From contig OU744447.1 in the NCBI GenBank assembly GCA_916610825.1, positions 27,168,561 through 27,232,560 on the forward strand: DNA of 64,000 nucleotides. The letters are read 5' to 3'. A program made the translations under genes and the position numbers. Positions within the stretch are counted from its first letter, which is position 1; each line of letters starts with the position of its first letter. The notes under the pieces were generated by a model that was not told the DNA's origin, searched no databases, and was given only the letters and a program-made list of their open reading frames with translations. Below are positions 23,002 through 35,700 of the stretch, in pieces. This stretch comes from Haliclystus octoradiatus. Its lineage: Eukaryota > Cnidaria > Staurozoa > Stauromedusae > Haliclystidae.

Positions 23002-24542
23002 GAATTGGGCACAGATTTAATCCTTCAAAACAACTATTTTGAAATTTGCTGCTTCTTGGGAATTCTATAATTTTATAGCATCGCAATGTCTTCTATGGAC
23101 AAAGGAGCTCCTCTATCGTGAATTGCGCGTTGCTTCCAAGATGGAAAATTGCTTTTCTAAAATTTGCGGCTTCTTGGGAATTCTTTAATGTTTCAAACGT
23201 CCTATAGTGTTCTTTTGACAAATTGGCCTAATCAATATGAATTGTGCATTGTTTCAATGCTTGTAAATGGCTTTTCTGTAATTTGCAATTTCTTTGGAAA
23301 TAAGAAATATTCTAAGCAAGGAAAAGAGCTCTTTCCACAAACTGACCTCTCTATAGAGAATTGGGCACAGATTTAATCCTTCAAAACAGCTATTTTGAAA
23401 TTTGCAGTTTCTTGGGAATTCTATAATTTTATAGCCTCGCAATTTCTTCTATGGACAAAGGGGCTCCTATATCGTGAATTGCGCATTGCTTCCAAGATGG
23501 AAAATTGCTTTTCTGAATATTGTGGCTTCTTGGGAATTCTGTAATGTTCCAAACGTCCAAGAGTGTTCTTTTGACAAATTGGCCTAATCAATTTGAATTG
23601 GGAATTGTTTCAATGTTTGTAAATAGCTCTTTAGAAATTCCCGATCACTTTGTAATTATGAAATGCATCAAGCATCACAGACTGTTCTTTGGAAAAAGAG
23701 GCTTCATCATGATTAATTGCGCATTGTTTCAATGCTTGTAAATTTCTTATCTGTAATTTGCGGCTTCCTTGGAATTAGGGAATGTTTAAGCATCGCAAAG
23801 TGTTGTTTCGACACGCAGGCCTCAATATAGAGAATTGCGCATTGTTTCAATGCTTGTAAATGGTATTTCTGTAATTTGCAATTTCTTTGGAATCAAGAAA
23901 TATTCTAAGCAAGGCAAAGAGCTCTTTCGACAAACTGACCTCTCTATAGAGAATTGGGCACAGATTTAATCCTTCAAAACAACTATTTTGAAATTTGCTG
24001 TTTCTTGGGAATTCTATAATTTTAAGCATCGCAATTTCTTCTATGGACAAAGGGGCTCCTCTATCGTGAATTGGGCATTGTTTCCAAGATGGAAAATTGC
24101 TTTTCTGAATATTGTGGCTTCTTGGGAGTTCTGTAATTTTCCAAACGTCCTAGAGTGTTCTTTTGACAAATTGGCCTAATCAATATGAATTGGGAATTAT
24201 TTCAAAGCTTGTAAATAGCTCTTTAGAAATTTCCGGTCACTTTGGAATTATGAAATGAATCAAGCATCACAGACTGTTCTTTGGACAAACAGGCTTCATC
24301 ATGATGAATTGCGCATTATTTCAATGCACTTAAATTTCTTCTCTGTAATTTGCGGCTTCGTTGGAATTAGGGAATGTTTAAGCATCGCAAAGTGTTGTTT
24401 CGACAAGCAGGCCTCAATATAGAGAATTGCACATTCTTTCAATGCTTGTAAATGGCTTTTCTGTTATTTGCAATTTCTTTGAAATTAAGAAATATTCTAA
24501 GCAAGGCAAAGAGCTCTTTCGACAAACTGACCTCTCTATAGA
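23002..24542. repeat. 3674-bp block, truncated third copy (S-L-L)
   Basis: Unit starts: 23002 S, 23358 L, 23951 L. It matches the beginning of the 3674-bp block (or equally its S-L-L half). The last L begins to diverge (GAATTGGGCATTG near 24068), and its E is of the CTTTGAAATTAAG type (24478), so the block ends here. Confidence 0.88.
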
Positions 24543-26717
24543 GAATTGGGCACAGATTTAATCCTTCAAAACAACTATTTTGAAATAAGGTGTTTCTTGA
24601 AAATTCTATAATTTTATAGCATCGCAATGTCTTCTATGGACAAAGGGGCTCCTATATCTTGAATTGTGCATTGCTTCCAAGATGGAAAATTGCTTTTCTA
24701 AAATTTGCGGCTTCTTGGGAATTCTGTAATGTTTCAAACGTCCTATAGTGTTCTTTTGACAAATTGGCCTAATCAATATGAATTGCGCATTGTTTCAATG
24801 CATGTAAATGGCTTTTCTGTAATTTGCAATTTCTTTGGAAATAAGAAATATTCTAAGCAAGGAAAAGAGCTCTTTACACAAACTGACCTCTCTATAGAGA
24901 ATTGGGCACAGATTTAATCCTTCAAAACAACTATTTTGAAATTTGCTGTTTCTTGGGAATTCTATAATTTTAAGCAACGCAATTTCTTCTATGGACAAAG
25001 GGGCTCCTCTATCGTGAATTGCGCATTGTTTCCAAGATGGAAAATTGCTTTTCTGAATATTGTGGCTTCTTGGGAGTTCTGTAATTTTCCAAACGTCCTA
25101 GAGTGTTCTTTTGACAAATTGGCATAATCAATATGAATTGGGAATTATTTCAAAGCTTGTAAATAGCTCTTTAGAAATTTCTGGTCACTTTGGAATTATG
25201 AAATGAATCAAGCATCACAGACTGTTCTTTGGACAAACAGGCTTCATCATGATGAATTGCGCATTATTTCAATGCACTTAAATTTCTTCTCTGTAATTTG
25301 CTGCTTCGTTGGAATTAGGGAATGTTTAAGCATCGCAAAGTGTTGTTTCGACAAGCAGGCATCAATATAGAGAATTGCACATTCTTTCAATGCTTGTAAA
25401 TGGCTTTTCTGTTATTTGCAATTTCTTTGGAATTAAGAAATATTCTAAGCAAGGCAAAGAGCTCTTTCGACAAACTGACCTCTCTATAGAGAATTGGGCA
25501 CAGATTTAATCCTTCAAAACAACTATTTTGAAATTTGCTGCTTCTTGGGAATTCTATAATTTTATAGCATCGCAATGTCTTCTATGGACAAAGGAGCTCC
25601 TCTATCGTGAATTGCGCGTTGCTTCCTAGATGGAAAATTGCTTTTCTAAAATTTGCGGCTTCTTGGGAATTCTTTAATGTTTCAAACGTCCTATAGTGTT
25701 CTTTTGACAAATTGGCCTAATCAATATGAATTGTGCATTGTTTCAATGCTTGTAAATGGCTTTTCTGTAATTTGCAATTTCTTTGGAATTAAGAAATATT
25801 CTAAGCAAGGCAAAGAGCTCTTTCGACAAACTGACCTCTCTATAGAGAATTGGGCACAGACTTAATCCTACAAAACAATTATTTTGTAATTTGCTGTTTC
25901 TTGGGAATTCTATAATTTTATAGCATCCCAATGTCTTCTATGGACAAAGGAGCTCCTCTATCGTGAATTTCGCATTGCTTCCAAGATGGAAAATTGCTTT
26001 TCTAAAATTCGCAGCTTCTTGGGAATTCTGTAATGTTTAAAACGTCCTATAGTGTTCTTTTGACAAATTGGCCTAATCAATATGAATTGCGCATTGTTTC
26101 AATGCTTGTATATGGCTTTTCTGTAATTTGCAATTTCTTTGGAAATAAGAAATATTCTAAGCAAGGCAAAAAGCTCTTTCCACAAACTGACCTCTCTATA
26201 GAGAATTGGGCACAGATTTAATCCTTCAAAACAACTATTTTGAAATTTGCAGTTTCTTGGGAATTCTATAATTTTATAGCATCGCAATTTCTTCAATGGA
26301 CAAAGGGGCTCCTCTATCGTGAATTGCGCATTGCTTCCAAGATGGAAAATTGCTTTTCTGAATATTGTGGCTTCTTGGGAATTCTGTAATGTTCCAAACG
26401 TCCTAGAGTGTTCTTTTGACAAATTGGCCTAATCAATATGAATTGGGAATTATTTCAAAGCTTGTAAATAGCTCTTTAGAAATTTCCGGTCACTTTGGAA
26501 TTATGGAATGCATCAAGCATCACAGACTGTTCTTTGGACAAACAGGCTTCATCATGATGAATTTCGCATTGTTTCAATGCGCTTAAATTTCTTCTCTGTA
26601 ATTTGCAGCTTCCTTGGAATTAGGGAATGTTTAAGCATCGCAAAGTGTTGTTTCGACAAGCAGGCCTCAATATAGAGAATTGCACATTCTTTGAATGCTT
26701 GTAAATGGCTTTTCTGT
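24543..26717. repeat. Transition zone of mixed units (S-L-S-S-L)
   Basis: Unit starts: 24543 S, 24899 L, 25491 S, 25847 S, 26203 L. S at 24543 resembles 13757. L at 24899 resembles the 13165/15062 type but has AAGCAACGC. S at 25491 has the hybrid E also seen at 599 and 12217. S at 25847 has private bases (TTATTTTGTAATTTGC, GCATCCCAATG, AAATTCGCAGC). No larger period is evident. Confidence 0.85.
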
Positions 26718-29700
26718 TATTTGCAATTTCTTTGGAATTAAGAAATATTCTAAGCAAGGCAAAGAGCTCTTTCGACAAACTGACCTCTCTATAGAGAATT
26801 GGGCACAGATTTAATCCTTCAAAACAACTATTTTGAAATTAGCTGTTTCTTGGGAATCCTATAATTTTATAGCATCGCAATGTCTTTTATTGACAAAGGG
26901 GCTCCTCTATCGTGAATTGCCTATTGCTTCCAAGATGGAAAATTGCTTTTCTAAAATTTGCGGCTTCTTGGGAATTCTGTAATGTTTCAAACGTCCTATA
27001 GTGTTCTTTTGACAAATTGGCCTAATCAATATGAATTGCGCATTGTTTCAATGCTTATAAATGGCTTTTCTGTAATTTGCAATTTCTTTGGAAATAAGAA
27101 ATATTCTAAGCAAGGCAAAGAGCTCTTTCCACAAACTGACCTCTCTATAGAGAATTGGGCACAGATTTAATCCTTCAAAACAACTATTTTGAAATTTGCA
27201 GTTTCTTGGGAATTCTATAATTTTATAGCATCCCAATTTCTTCTATGGACAAAGGGGCTCCTCTATCGTGAATTGTGCATTGCTTCCAAGATGGAAAATT
27301 GCTTTTCTGAATATTGTGGCTTCTTGGGAATTCTGTAATGTTCCAAACGTCCTAGAGTGATCTTTTGACAAATTGGCCTAATCAATATGAATTGGGAATT
27401 ATTTCAAAGCTTGTAAATAGCTCTTTAGAAATTTCCGGTCACTTTGCAATTATGGAATGCATCAAGCATCACAGACTGTTCTTTGGACAAACAGGCTTCA
27501 TCATGATGAATTGCGCATTGTTTCAATGCGCTTAAATTTCTTCTCTGAAATTTGCGGCTTCCTTGGAATTAGGGAATGTTTAAGCATCGCAAAGTGTTGT
27601 TTCGACAAGCAGGCCTCAATATAGAGAATTGCACATTCTTTCAATGCTTGTAAATGGCTTTTCTGTTATTTGCAATTTCTTTGGAATTAAGAAATATTCT
27701 AAGCAAGGCAAAGAGCTCTTTCGACAAACTGACCTCTCTATAGAGAATTGGGCACAGATTTAATCCTTCAAAACAACTATTTTGAAATAAGGTGTTTCTT
27801 GAAAATTCTATAATTTTATAGCATCACAATGTCTTCTATGGACAAAGGGGCTCCTATATCGTGAATTGCGCATTGCTTCCAAGATGGAAAATTGCTTTTC
27901 TAAAATTTGCGGCTTCTTGGGAATTCTGTAATGTTTCAAACGTCCTATAGTGTTCTTTTGACAAATTGGCCTAATCAATATGAATTGCGCATTGTTTCAA
28001 TGCATGTAAATGGCTTTTCTGTAATTTGCAATTTCTTTGGAAATAAGAAATATTCTAAGCAAGGAAAAGAGCTCTTTACACAAACTGACCTCTCTATAGA
28101 GAATTGGGCACAGATTTAATCCTTCAAAACAACTATTTTGAAATTTGCAGTTTCTTGGGAATTCTATAATTTTATAGCATCGCAATTTCTTCTATGGACA
28201 AAAGGGCTCCTCTATCGTGAATTGCGCATTGCTTCCAAGATGGAAAATTACTTTTCTGAATATTGTGGCTTTTTGGGAATTCTGTAATGTTCCAAACGTC
28301 CTAGAGTGTTCTTTTGACAAATTGGACTAATCAATATGAATTGGGAATTATTTCAAAGCTTGTAAATAGCTCTTTAGAAATTTTCGGTCACTTTGCAATT
28401 ATGGAATGCATCAAGCATCACAGACTGTTCTTTGGACAAACAGGCTTCATCATGATGAATTGCGCTTTGTTTCAATGTGCTTAAATTTCTTCTCTGTAAT
28501 TTGCGGCTTCCTTGGAATTAGGGAATGTTTAAGCATCGCAAAGTGTTGTTTCGACAAGCAGGCCTCAATATAGAGAATTGCACATTCTTTCAATGCTTGT
28601 AAATGGCTTTTCTGTTATTTGCAATTTCTTTGGAATTAAGAAATATTCTAAGCAAGGCAAAGAGCTCTTTCCACAAACTGACCTCTCTATAGAGAATTGG
28701 GCACAGATTTAATCCTTTAAAACAACTATTTTGAAATTTGCTGTTTCTTTGGAATTCTATAATTTTATAGCATCGCAATGTCTTCTATGGACAAAGGAGC
28801 TCCTCTATCGTGAATTGCGCATTGCTTCCAAGATGGAAAATTGCTTTTCAAACATTTGCGGCTTCTTGTGAATTCTGTAATGTTTCAAACGTCCTATAGT
28901 GTTCTTATGACACATTGGCCTAATCAATATGAATTGCGCATTGTTTCAATGCTTGTAAATGGCTTTTCTGTAATTTGCAATTTCTTTGGAAATAAGAAAT
29001 ATTCTAAGCAAGGCAAAGAGCTCTTTCCACAAACTGACCTCTCTATAGAGAATTGGGCACAGATTTAATCCTTCAAAACAGCTATTTTGAAATTTGCAGT
29101 TTCTTGGGAATTCTATAATTTTATAGCATCGCAATTTCTTCTATGGACAAAGGGGCTCCTCTATCGTGAATTGCGCATTGCTTCCAAGATGGAAAATTAC
29201 TTTTCTGAATATTGTGGCTTCCTGGGAATTCTGTAATGTTTCAAACGTCCTATAGTGTTCTTATGACAAATTGGCCTAATCAATATGAATTGCGCATTGT
29301 TTCAATGCTTGTAAATGGCTTTTCCGTAATTTGCAATTTCTTTGGAAATAAGAAATATTCTAAGCAAGACGAAGAGCTCTTTCCACAAACTGACCTCTCT
29401 ATAGAGAATTGGGCACAGATTTAATCCTTCAAAACAACTATTTTGAAATTTGCAGTTTCTTGGGAATTCTATAATTTTATAGCATCGCAATTTCTTCAAT
29501 GGACAAAGGGGCTCCTCTATCGTGAATTGCGCATTGCTTCCAAGATGGAAAATTGCTTTTCTGAATATTGTGGCTTCTTGGGAATTCTGTAATGTTCCAA
29601 ACGTCCTAGAGTGTTCTTTTGACAAATTGGCCTAATCAATATGAATTGGGAATTATTTCAAAGCCTGTAAATAGCTCTTTAGAAATTTCCGGTCAATTTG

Positions 29701-32700
29701 CAATTATGGAATGCATCAAGCATCACAGACTGTTCTTTGGACAAACAGGCTTCATTATGATGAATTGCGCATTGTTTCAATGCGCTTAAATTTCTTCTCT
29801 GTAATTTGCAGCTTCCTTGGAATTAGGGGATGTTTAAGCATCGCAAATTGTTGTTTCGACACGCAGGCCTCAATATAGAGAATTGCGCATTGTTTCAATG
29901 CTTGTAAATGGTCTTTCTGTAATTTGCAATTTCTTTTGAATCAAGAAATATTCTAAGCAAGGCAAAGAGCTCTTTCGACAAACTGACCTCTCTATAGAGA
30001 ATTGGGCACAGATTTAATCCTTCAAAACAACTATTTTGAAATTTGCTGCTTCTTGGGAATTCTATAATTTTAAGCATCGCAATTTCTTCTATGGACAAAG
30101 GGGCTTCTCTATCGTGAATTGCGCATTGTTTTCAAGATGGAAAATTGCTTTTCTGAATATTATGGCTTCTTGGGAGTTCTGTAATTTTCCAAACGTCCTA
30201 GAGTGTTCTTTTGACAAATTGGCCTAATCAATATGAATTGTGCATTGTTTCAATGCTTGTAAATGGCTTTTCTGTAATTTGCAATTTCTTTGGAGATGAG
30301 AAATATTCTAAGCAAGGCAAAGAGCTCTTTCCACAAACTGACCACTCTATAGAGAATTGGGCACAGATTTAATCCTTCAAAACAGCTATTTTGAAATTTG
30401 CAGTTTCTTGGGATTTGTATACTATTTTAGCATCGCAATGTCTTCTATGGATAAAGGGGTACCTCTATCGTGAATTGCGCATTGCTTCCATAATGGAAAA
30501 TTGCTTTTCTAAAACTTGAAGCTTCTTGGGAATTCTGTAATGTTTCAAACGTCCTAGAGTGTTCTTTTGACAAATTGGCCTAATCAATATGAATTGCGAA
30601 TTGTTTCAATGTTTGTAAATAGCTCTTTAGAAATTCCCGATCACATTGTAATTATGAAATGCATCAAGCATCACAGACTGTTCTTTGGACAAAGAGGCTT
30701 CATCCTGATGAATTGCGCATTGTTTCAATGCTTGTAAATTTCTTCTCTGTAATTTGCTGCTTCCTTGGAATTAGGGAATGTTTAAGCATCACAAAGTGTT
30801 GTTTCGACAAGCAGGCCTCAATATAGAGAATTGCGCATTGTTTCAATGCTTGTAAATGGCTTTTCTGTAATTTGAGATTTCTTTTGAATTAAGAAAAATT
30901 CTAAGCAAGGCAAAGAGCTCTTTCGACAAACTGACCTCTCTATAAAGAATTGGGCACAGATTTAATCCTTCAAAACAACTATTTTGAAATTTGCTGTTTC
31001 TTGGGTATTCTATAATTTTATGGCATCGCAAAGTCTTTATAGACAAAGGGGCTCCTCTATCGTGAATTGCGAATTGCTTCCAAGATGGAAGATTGCTTTT
31101 CTGAATATTGTGGCTCCTTGGGAATTCTGTAATGTTCCAAACGTCCTAGAGTGTTCTTTTGACAAATTGGCCTAATCAATATGAATCGGGAATTATTTCA
31201 AAGCTTGTAAATAGCTCTTTAGAAATTTCCGGTCACTTTGGAATTATGGAATGCATCAAGCATCACAGACTGTTCTTTGGACAAACAGGCTTCATCATGA
31301 TGAATTGCGCATTGTTTCAATGCGCTTAAATTTCTTCTCTGTAATTTGCGGCTTCCTTGGAATTAGGGAATGTTTAAGCATCGCAAAGTGTTGTTTCGAC
31401 AAGTAGGCCTCAATATAGAGAATTGCACATTCTTTCAATGCTTGTAAATGGCTTTTTTGTTATTTGCAATTTCTTTGGAATTAAGAAATATTCTAAGCAA
31501 GGCAAAGAGCTCTTTCGACAAACTGACCTCTCTATAGAGAATTGGGCACAGATTTAATCCTTCAAAACAACTATTTTGAAATTTGCTGCTTCTTGGGAAT
31601 CCTATAATTTTATAGCATCGCAATGTCTTTTATTGACAAAGGAGCTCCTCTATCGTGGATTGCCTATTGCTTCCAAGATGGAAAATTGCTTTTCTAAAAT
31701 TTGCGGCTTCTTGGGAATTTTGTAATGTTTCAAACGTCCTATAGTGTTCTTTTGACAAATTGGCCTAATCAATATGAATTGTGCATTGTTTCAATGCTTG
31801 TAAATGGCTTTTCTGTAATTTGCAATTTCTTTGGAGATGAGAAATATTCTAAGCAAGGCAAAGAGCTCTTTCCACAAACTGACCACTCTATAGAGAATTG
31901 GGCACAGATTTAATCCTTCAAAACAGCTATTTTGAAATTTGCAGTTTCTTGGGATTTGTATACTATTTTAGCATCGCAATGTCTTCTATGGATAAAGGGG
32001 TACCTCTATCGTGAATTGCGCATTGCTTCCATAATGGAAAATTGCTTTTCTAAAACTTGAAGCTTCTTGGGAATTCTGTAATGTTTCAAACGTCCTAGAG
32101 TGTTCTTTTGACAAATTGGCCTAATCAATATGAATTGCGAATTATTTCAAAGCTTGTAAATAGCTCTTTAGAAATTTCCGGTCATTTTGCAATTATGGAA
32201 TGCATCAAGCATCACAGACTGTTCTTTGGACAAACAGGCTTCATCATGATGAATTGCGCATTATTTCAATGCGCTTAAATTTCTTCTCTGAAATTTGCGG
32301 CTTCCTTGGAATTAGGGAATGTTTAAGCATCGCAAAGTGTTGTTTCGACAAGCAGGCCTCAATATAGAGAATTGCACATTCTTTCAATGCTTGTAAATGG
32401 ATTTTCTGTTATTTGCAATTTCTTTGGAATTAAGAAATATTCTAAGCAAGGCAAAGAGCTCTTTCGACAAACTGACCTCTCTATAGAGAATTGGGCACAG
32501 ATTTAATCCTTCAAAACAACTATTTTGAAATAAGGTGTTTCTTGAAAATTCTATAATTTTATAGCATCGCAATGTCTTCTATGGACAAAGGGGCTCCTAT
32601 ATCGTGAATTGCGCATTGCTTCCAAGATGGAAAATTGCTTTTCTAAAATTTGCGGCTTCTTGGGAATTCTGTAATGTTTCAAACGTCCTATAGTGTTCTT

Positions 32701-35700
32701 TTGACAAATTGGCCTAATCAATATGAATTGCGCATTGTTTCAATGCATGTAAATGGCTTTTCTGTAATTTGCAATTTCTTTGGAAATAAGAAATATTCTA
32801 AGCAAGGAAAAGAGCTCTTTACACAAACTGACCTCTCTATAGAGAATTGGGCACAGATTTAATCCTTCAAAACAACTATTTTGAAATTTGCAGTTTCTTG
32901 GGAATTCTATAATTTTATAGCATCGCAATTTCTTCTATGGACAAAGGGGCTCCTCTATCGTGAATTGCGCATTGCTTCCAAGATGGAAAATTGCTTTTCT
33001 GAATATTGTGGCTTCTTGGGAATTCTGTAATGTTCCAAACGTCCTAGAGTGATCTTTTGACAAATTGGCCTAATCAATATGAATTGGGAATTATTTCAAA
33101 GCTTGTAAATAGCTCTTTAGAAATTTCCGGTCATTTTGCAATTATGGAATGCATCAAGCATCACAGACTGTTCTTTGGACAAACAGGCTTCATCATGATG
33201 AATTGCGCATATTTCAATGCGCTTAAATTTCTTCTCTGAAATTTGCGGCTTCCTTGGAATTAGGGAATGTTTAAGCATCGCAAAGTGTTGTTTCGACAAG
33301 CAGGCCTCAATATAGAGAATTGCACATTCTTTCAATGCTTGTAAATGGCTTTTCTGTTATTTGCAATTTCTTTGGAATTAAGAAATATTCTAAGCAAGGC
33401 AAAGACCTCTTTCGACAAACTGACCTCTCTATAGAGAATTGGGCACAGATTTAATCCTTCAAAACAACTATTTTGAAATAAGGTGTTTCTTGAAAATTCT
33501 ATAATTTTATAGCATCGCAATGTCTTCTATGGACAAAGGGGCTCCTATATCGTGAATTGCGCATTGCTTCCACGATGGAAAATTGCTTTTCTAAAATTTG
33601 CGGCTTCTTGGGAATTTTGTAATGTTTCAAACGTCCTAAAGTGTTCTTTTGACAAATTGGCCAAATCAATATGAATTGGGAATTGTTTCAATGCATGTAA
33701 ATGGCTTTTCTGTAATTTGCAATTTCTTTGGAAATAAGAAATATTCTAAGCAAGGAAAAGAGCTCTTTACACAAACTGACCTCTCTATAGAGAATTGGGC
33801 ACAGATTTAATCCTTCAAAACAACTATTTTGAAATTTGCAGTTTCTTGGGAATTCTATAATTTTATAGCATCGCAATTTCTTCTATGGACAAAGGGGCTC
33901 CTCTATCGTGAATTGCGCATTGCTTCCAAGATGGAAAATTGCTTTTCTGAATATTGTGGCTTCTTGGGAATTCTGTAATGTTCCAAACGTCCTAGAGTGA
34001 TCTTTTGACAAATTGGCCTAATCAATATGAATTGGGAATTATTTCAAAGCTTGTAAATAGCTCTTTAGAAATTTCCGGTCATTTTGCAATTATGGAATGC
34101 ATCAAGCATCACAGACTGTTCTTTGGACAAACAGGCTTCATCATGATGAATTGCGCATATTTCAATGCGCTTAAATTTCTTCTCTGAAATTTGCGGCTTC
34201 CTTGGAATTAGGGAATGTTTAAGCATCGCAAAGTGTTGTTTCGACAAGCAGGCCTCAATATAGAGAATTGCACATTCTTTCAATGCTTGTAAATGGCTTT
34301 TCTGTTATTTGCAATTTCTTTGGAATTAAGAAATATTCTAAGCAAGGCAAAGACCTCTTTCGACAAACTGACCTCTCTATAGAGAATTGGGCACAGATTT
34401 AATCCTTCAAAACAACTATTTTGAAATAAGGTGTTTCTTGAAAATTCTATAATTTTATAGCATCGCAATGTCTTCTATGGACAAAGGGGCTCCTATATCG
34501 TGAATTGCGCATTGCTTCCAAGATGGAAAATTGCTTTTCTAAAATTTGCGGCTTCTTGGGAATTCTGTAATGTTTCAAACGTCCTATAGTGTTCTTTTGA
34601 CAAATTGGCCTAATCAATATGAATTGCGCATTGTTTCAATGCATGTAAATGGCTTTTCTGTAATTTGCAATTTCTTTGGAAATAAGAAATATTCTAAGCA
34701 AGGAAAAGAGCTCTTTACACAAACTGACCTCTCTATAGAGAATTGGGCACAGATTTAATCCTTCAAAACAACTATTTTGAAATTTGCAGTTTCTTGGGAA
34801 TTCTATAATTTTATAGCATCGCAATTTCTTCTATGGACAAAGGGGCTCCTCTATCGTGAATTGCGCATTGCTTTCAAGATGGAAAATTACTTTTCTGAAT
34901 ATTGTGGCTTCTTGGGATATTTGTAATGTTCCAAACGTCCTAGAGTGTTCTTTTGACAAATTGGACTAATCAATATGAATTGGGAATTATTTCAAAGCTT
35001 GTAAATAGCTCTTTAGAAATTTCCTGTCACTTTGCAATTATGGAATGCATCAAGCATCACAGACTGTTCTTTGGACAAACAGGCTTCATCATGATGAATT
35101 GCGCATTGTTTCAATGCGCTTAAGTTTCTTCTCTGTAATTTGCGGCTTCCTTGGAATTAGGGAATGTTTAAGCATCGCAAAGTGTTGTTTCGAAAAGCAG
35201 GCCTCAATATAGAGAATTGCACATTCTTTCAATGCTTGTAAATGGCTTTTCTGTTATTTGCAATTTCTTTGGAATTAAGAAATATTCTAAGCAAGGCAAA
35301 GAGCTCTTTCCACAAACTGACCACTCTATAGAGAATTGGGCACAGATTTAATCCTTCAAAACAGCTATTTTGAAATTTGCAGTTTCTTGGGATTTGTATA
35401 CTATTTTAGCATCGCAATGTCTTCTATGGATAAAGGGGTACCTCTATCGTGAATTGCGCATTGCTTCCATAATGGAAAATTGCTTTTCTAAAACTTGAAG
35501 CTTCTTGGGAATTCTGTAATGTTTCAAACGTCCTAGAGTGTTCTTTTGACAAATTGGCCTAATCAATATGAATTGCGAATTGTTTCAATGTTTGTAAATA
35601 GCTCTTTAGAAATTCCCGATCAAATTGTAATTATGAAATGCATCAAGCATCACAGACTGTTCTTTGGACAAAGAGGCTTCATCCTGATGAATTGCGCATT

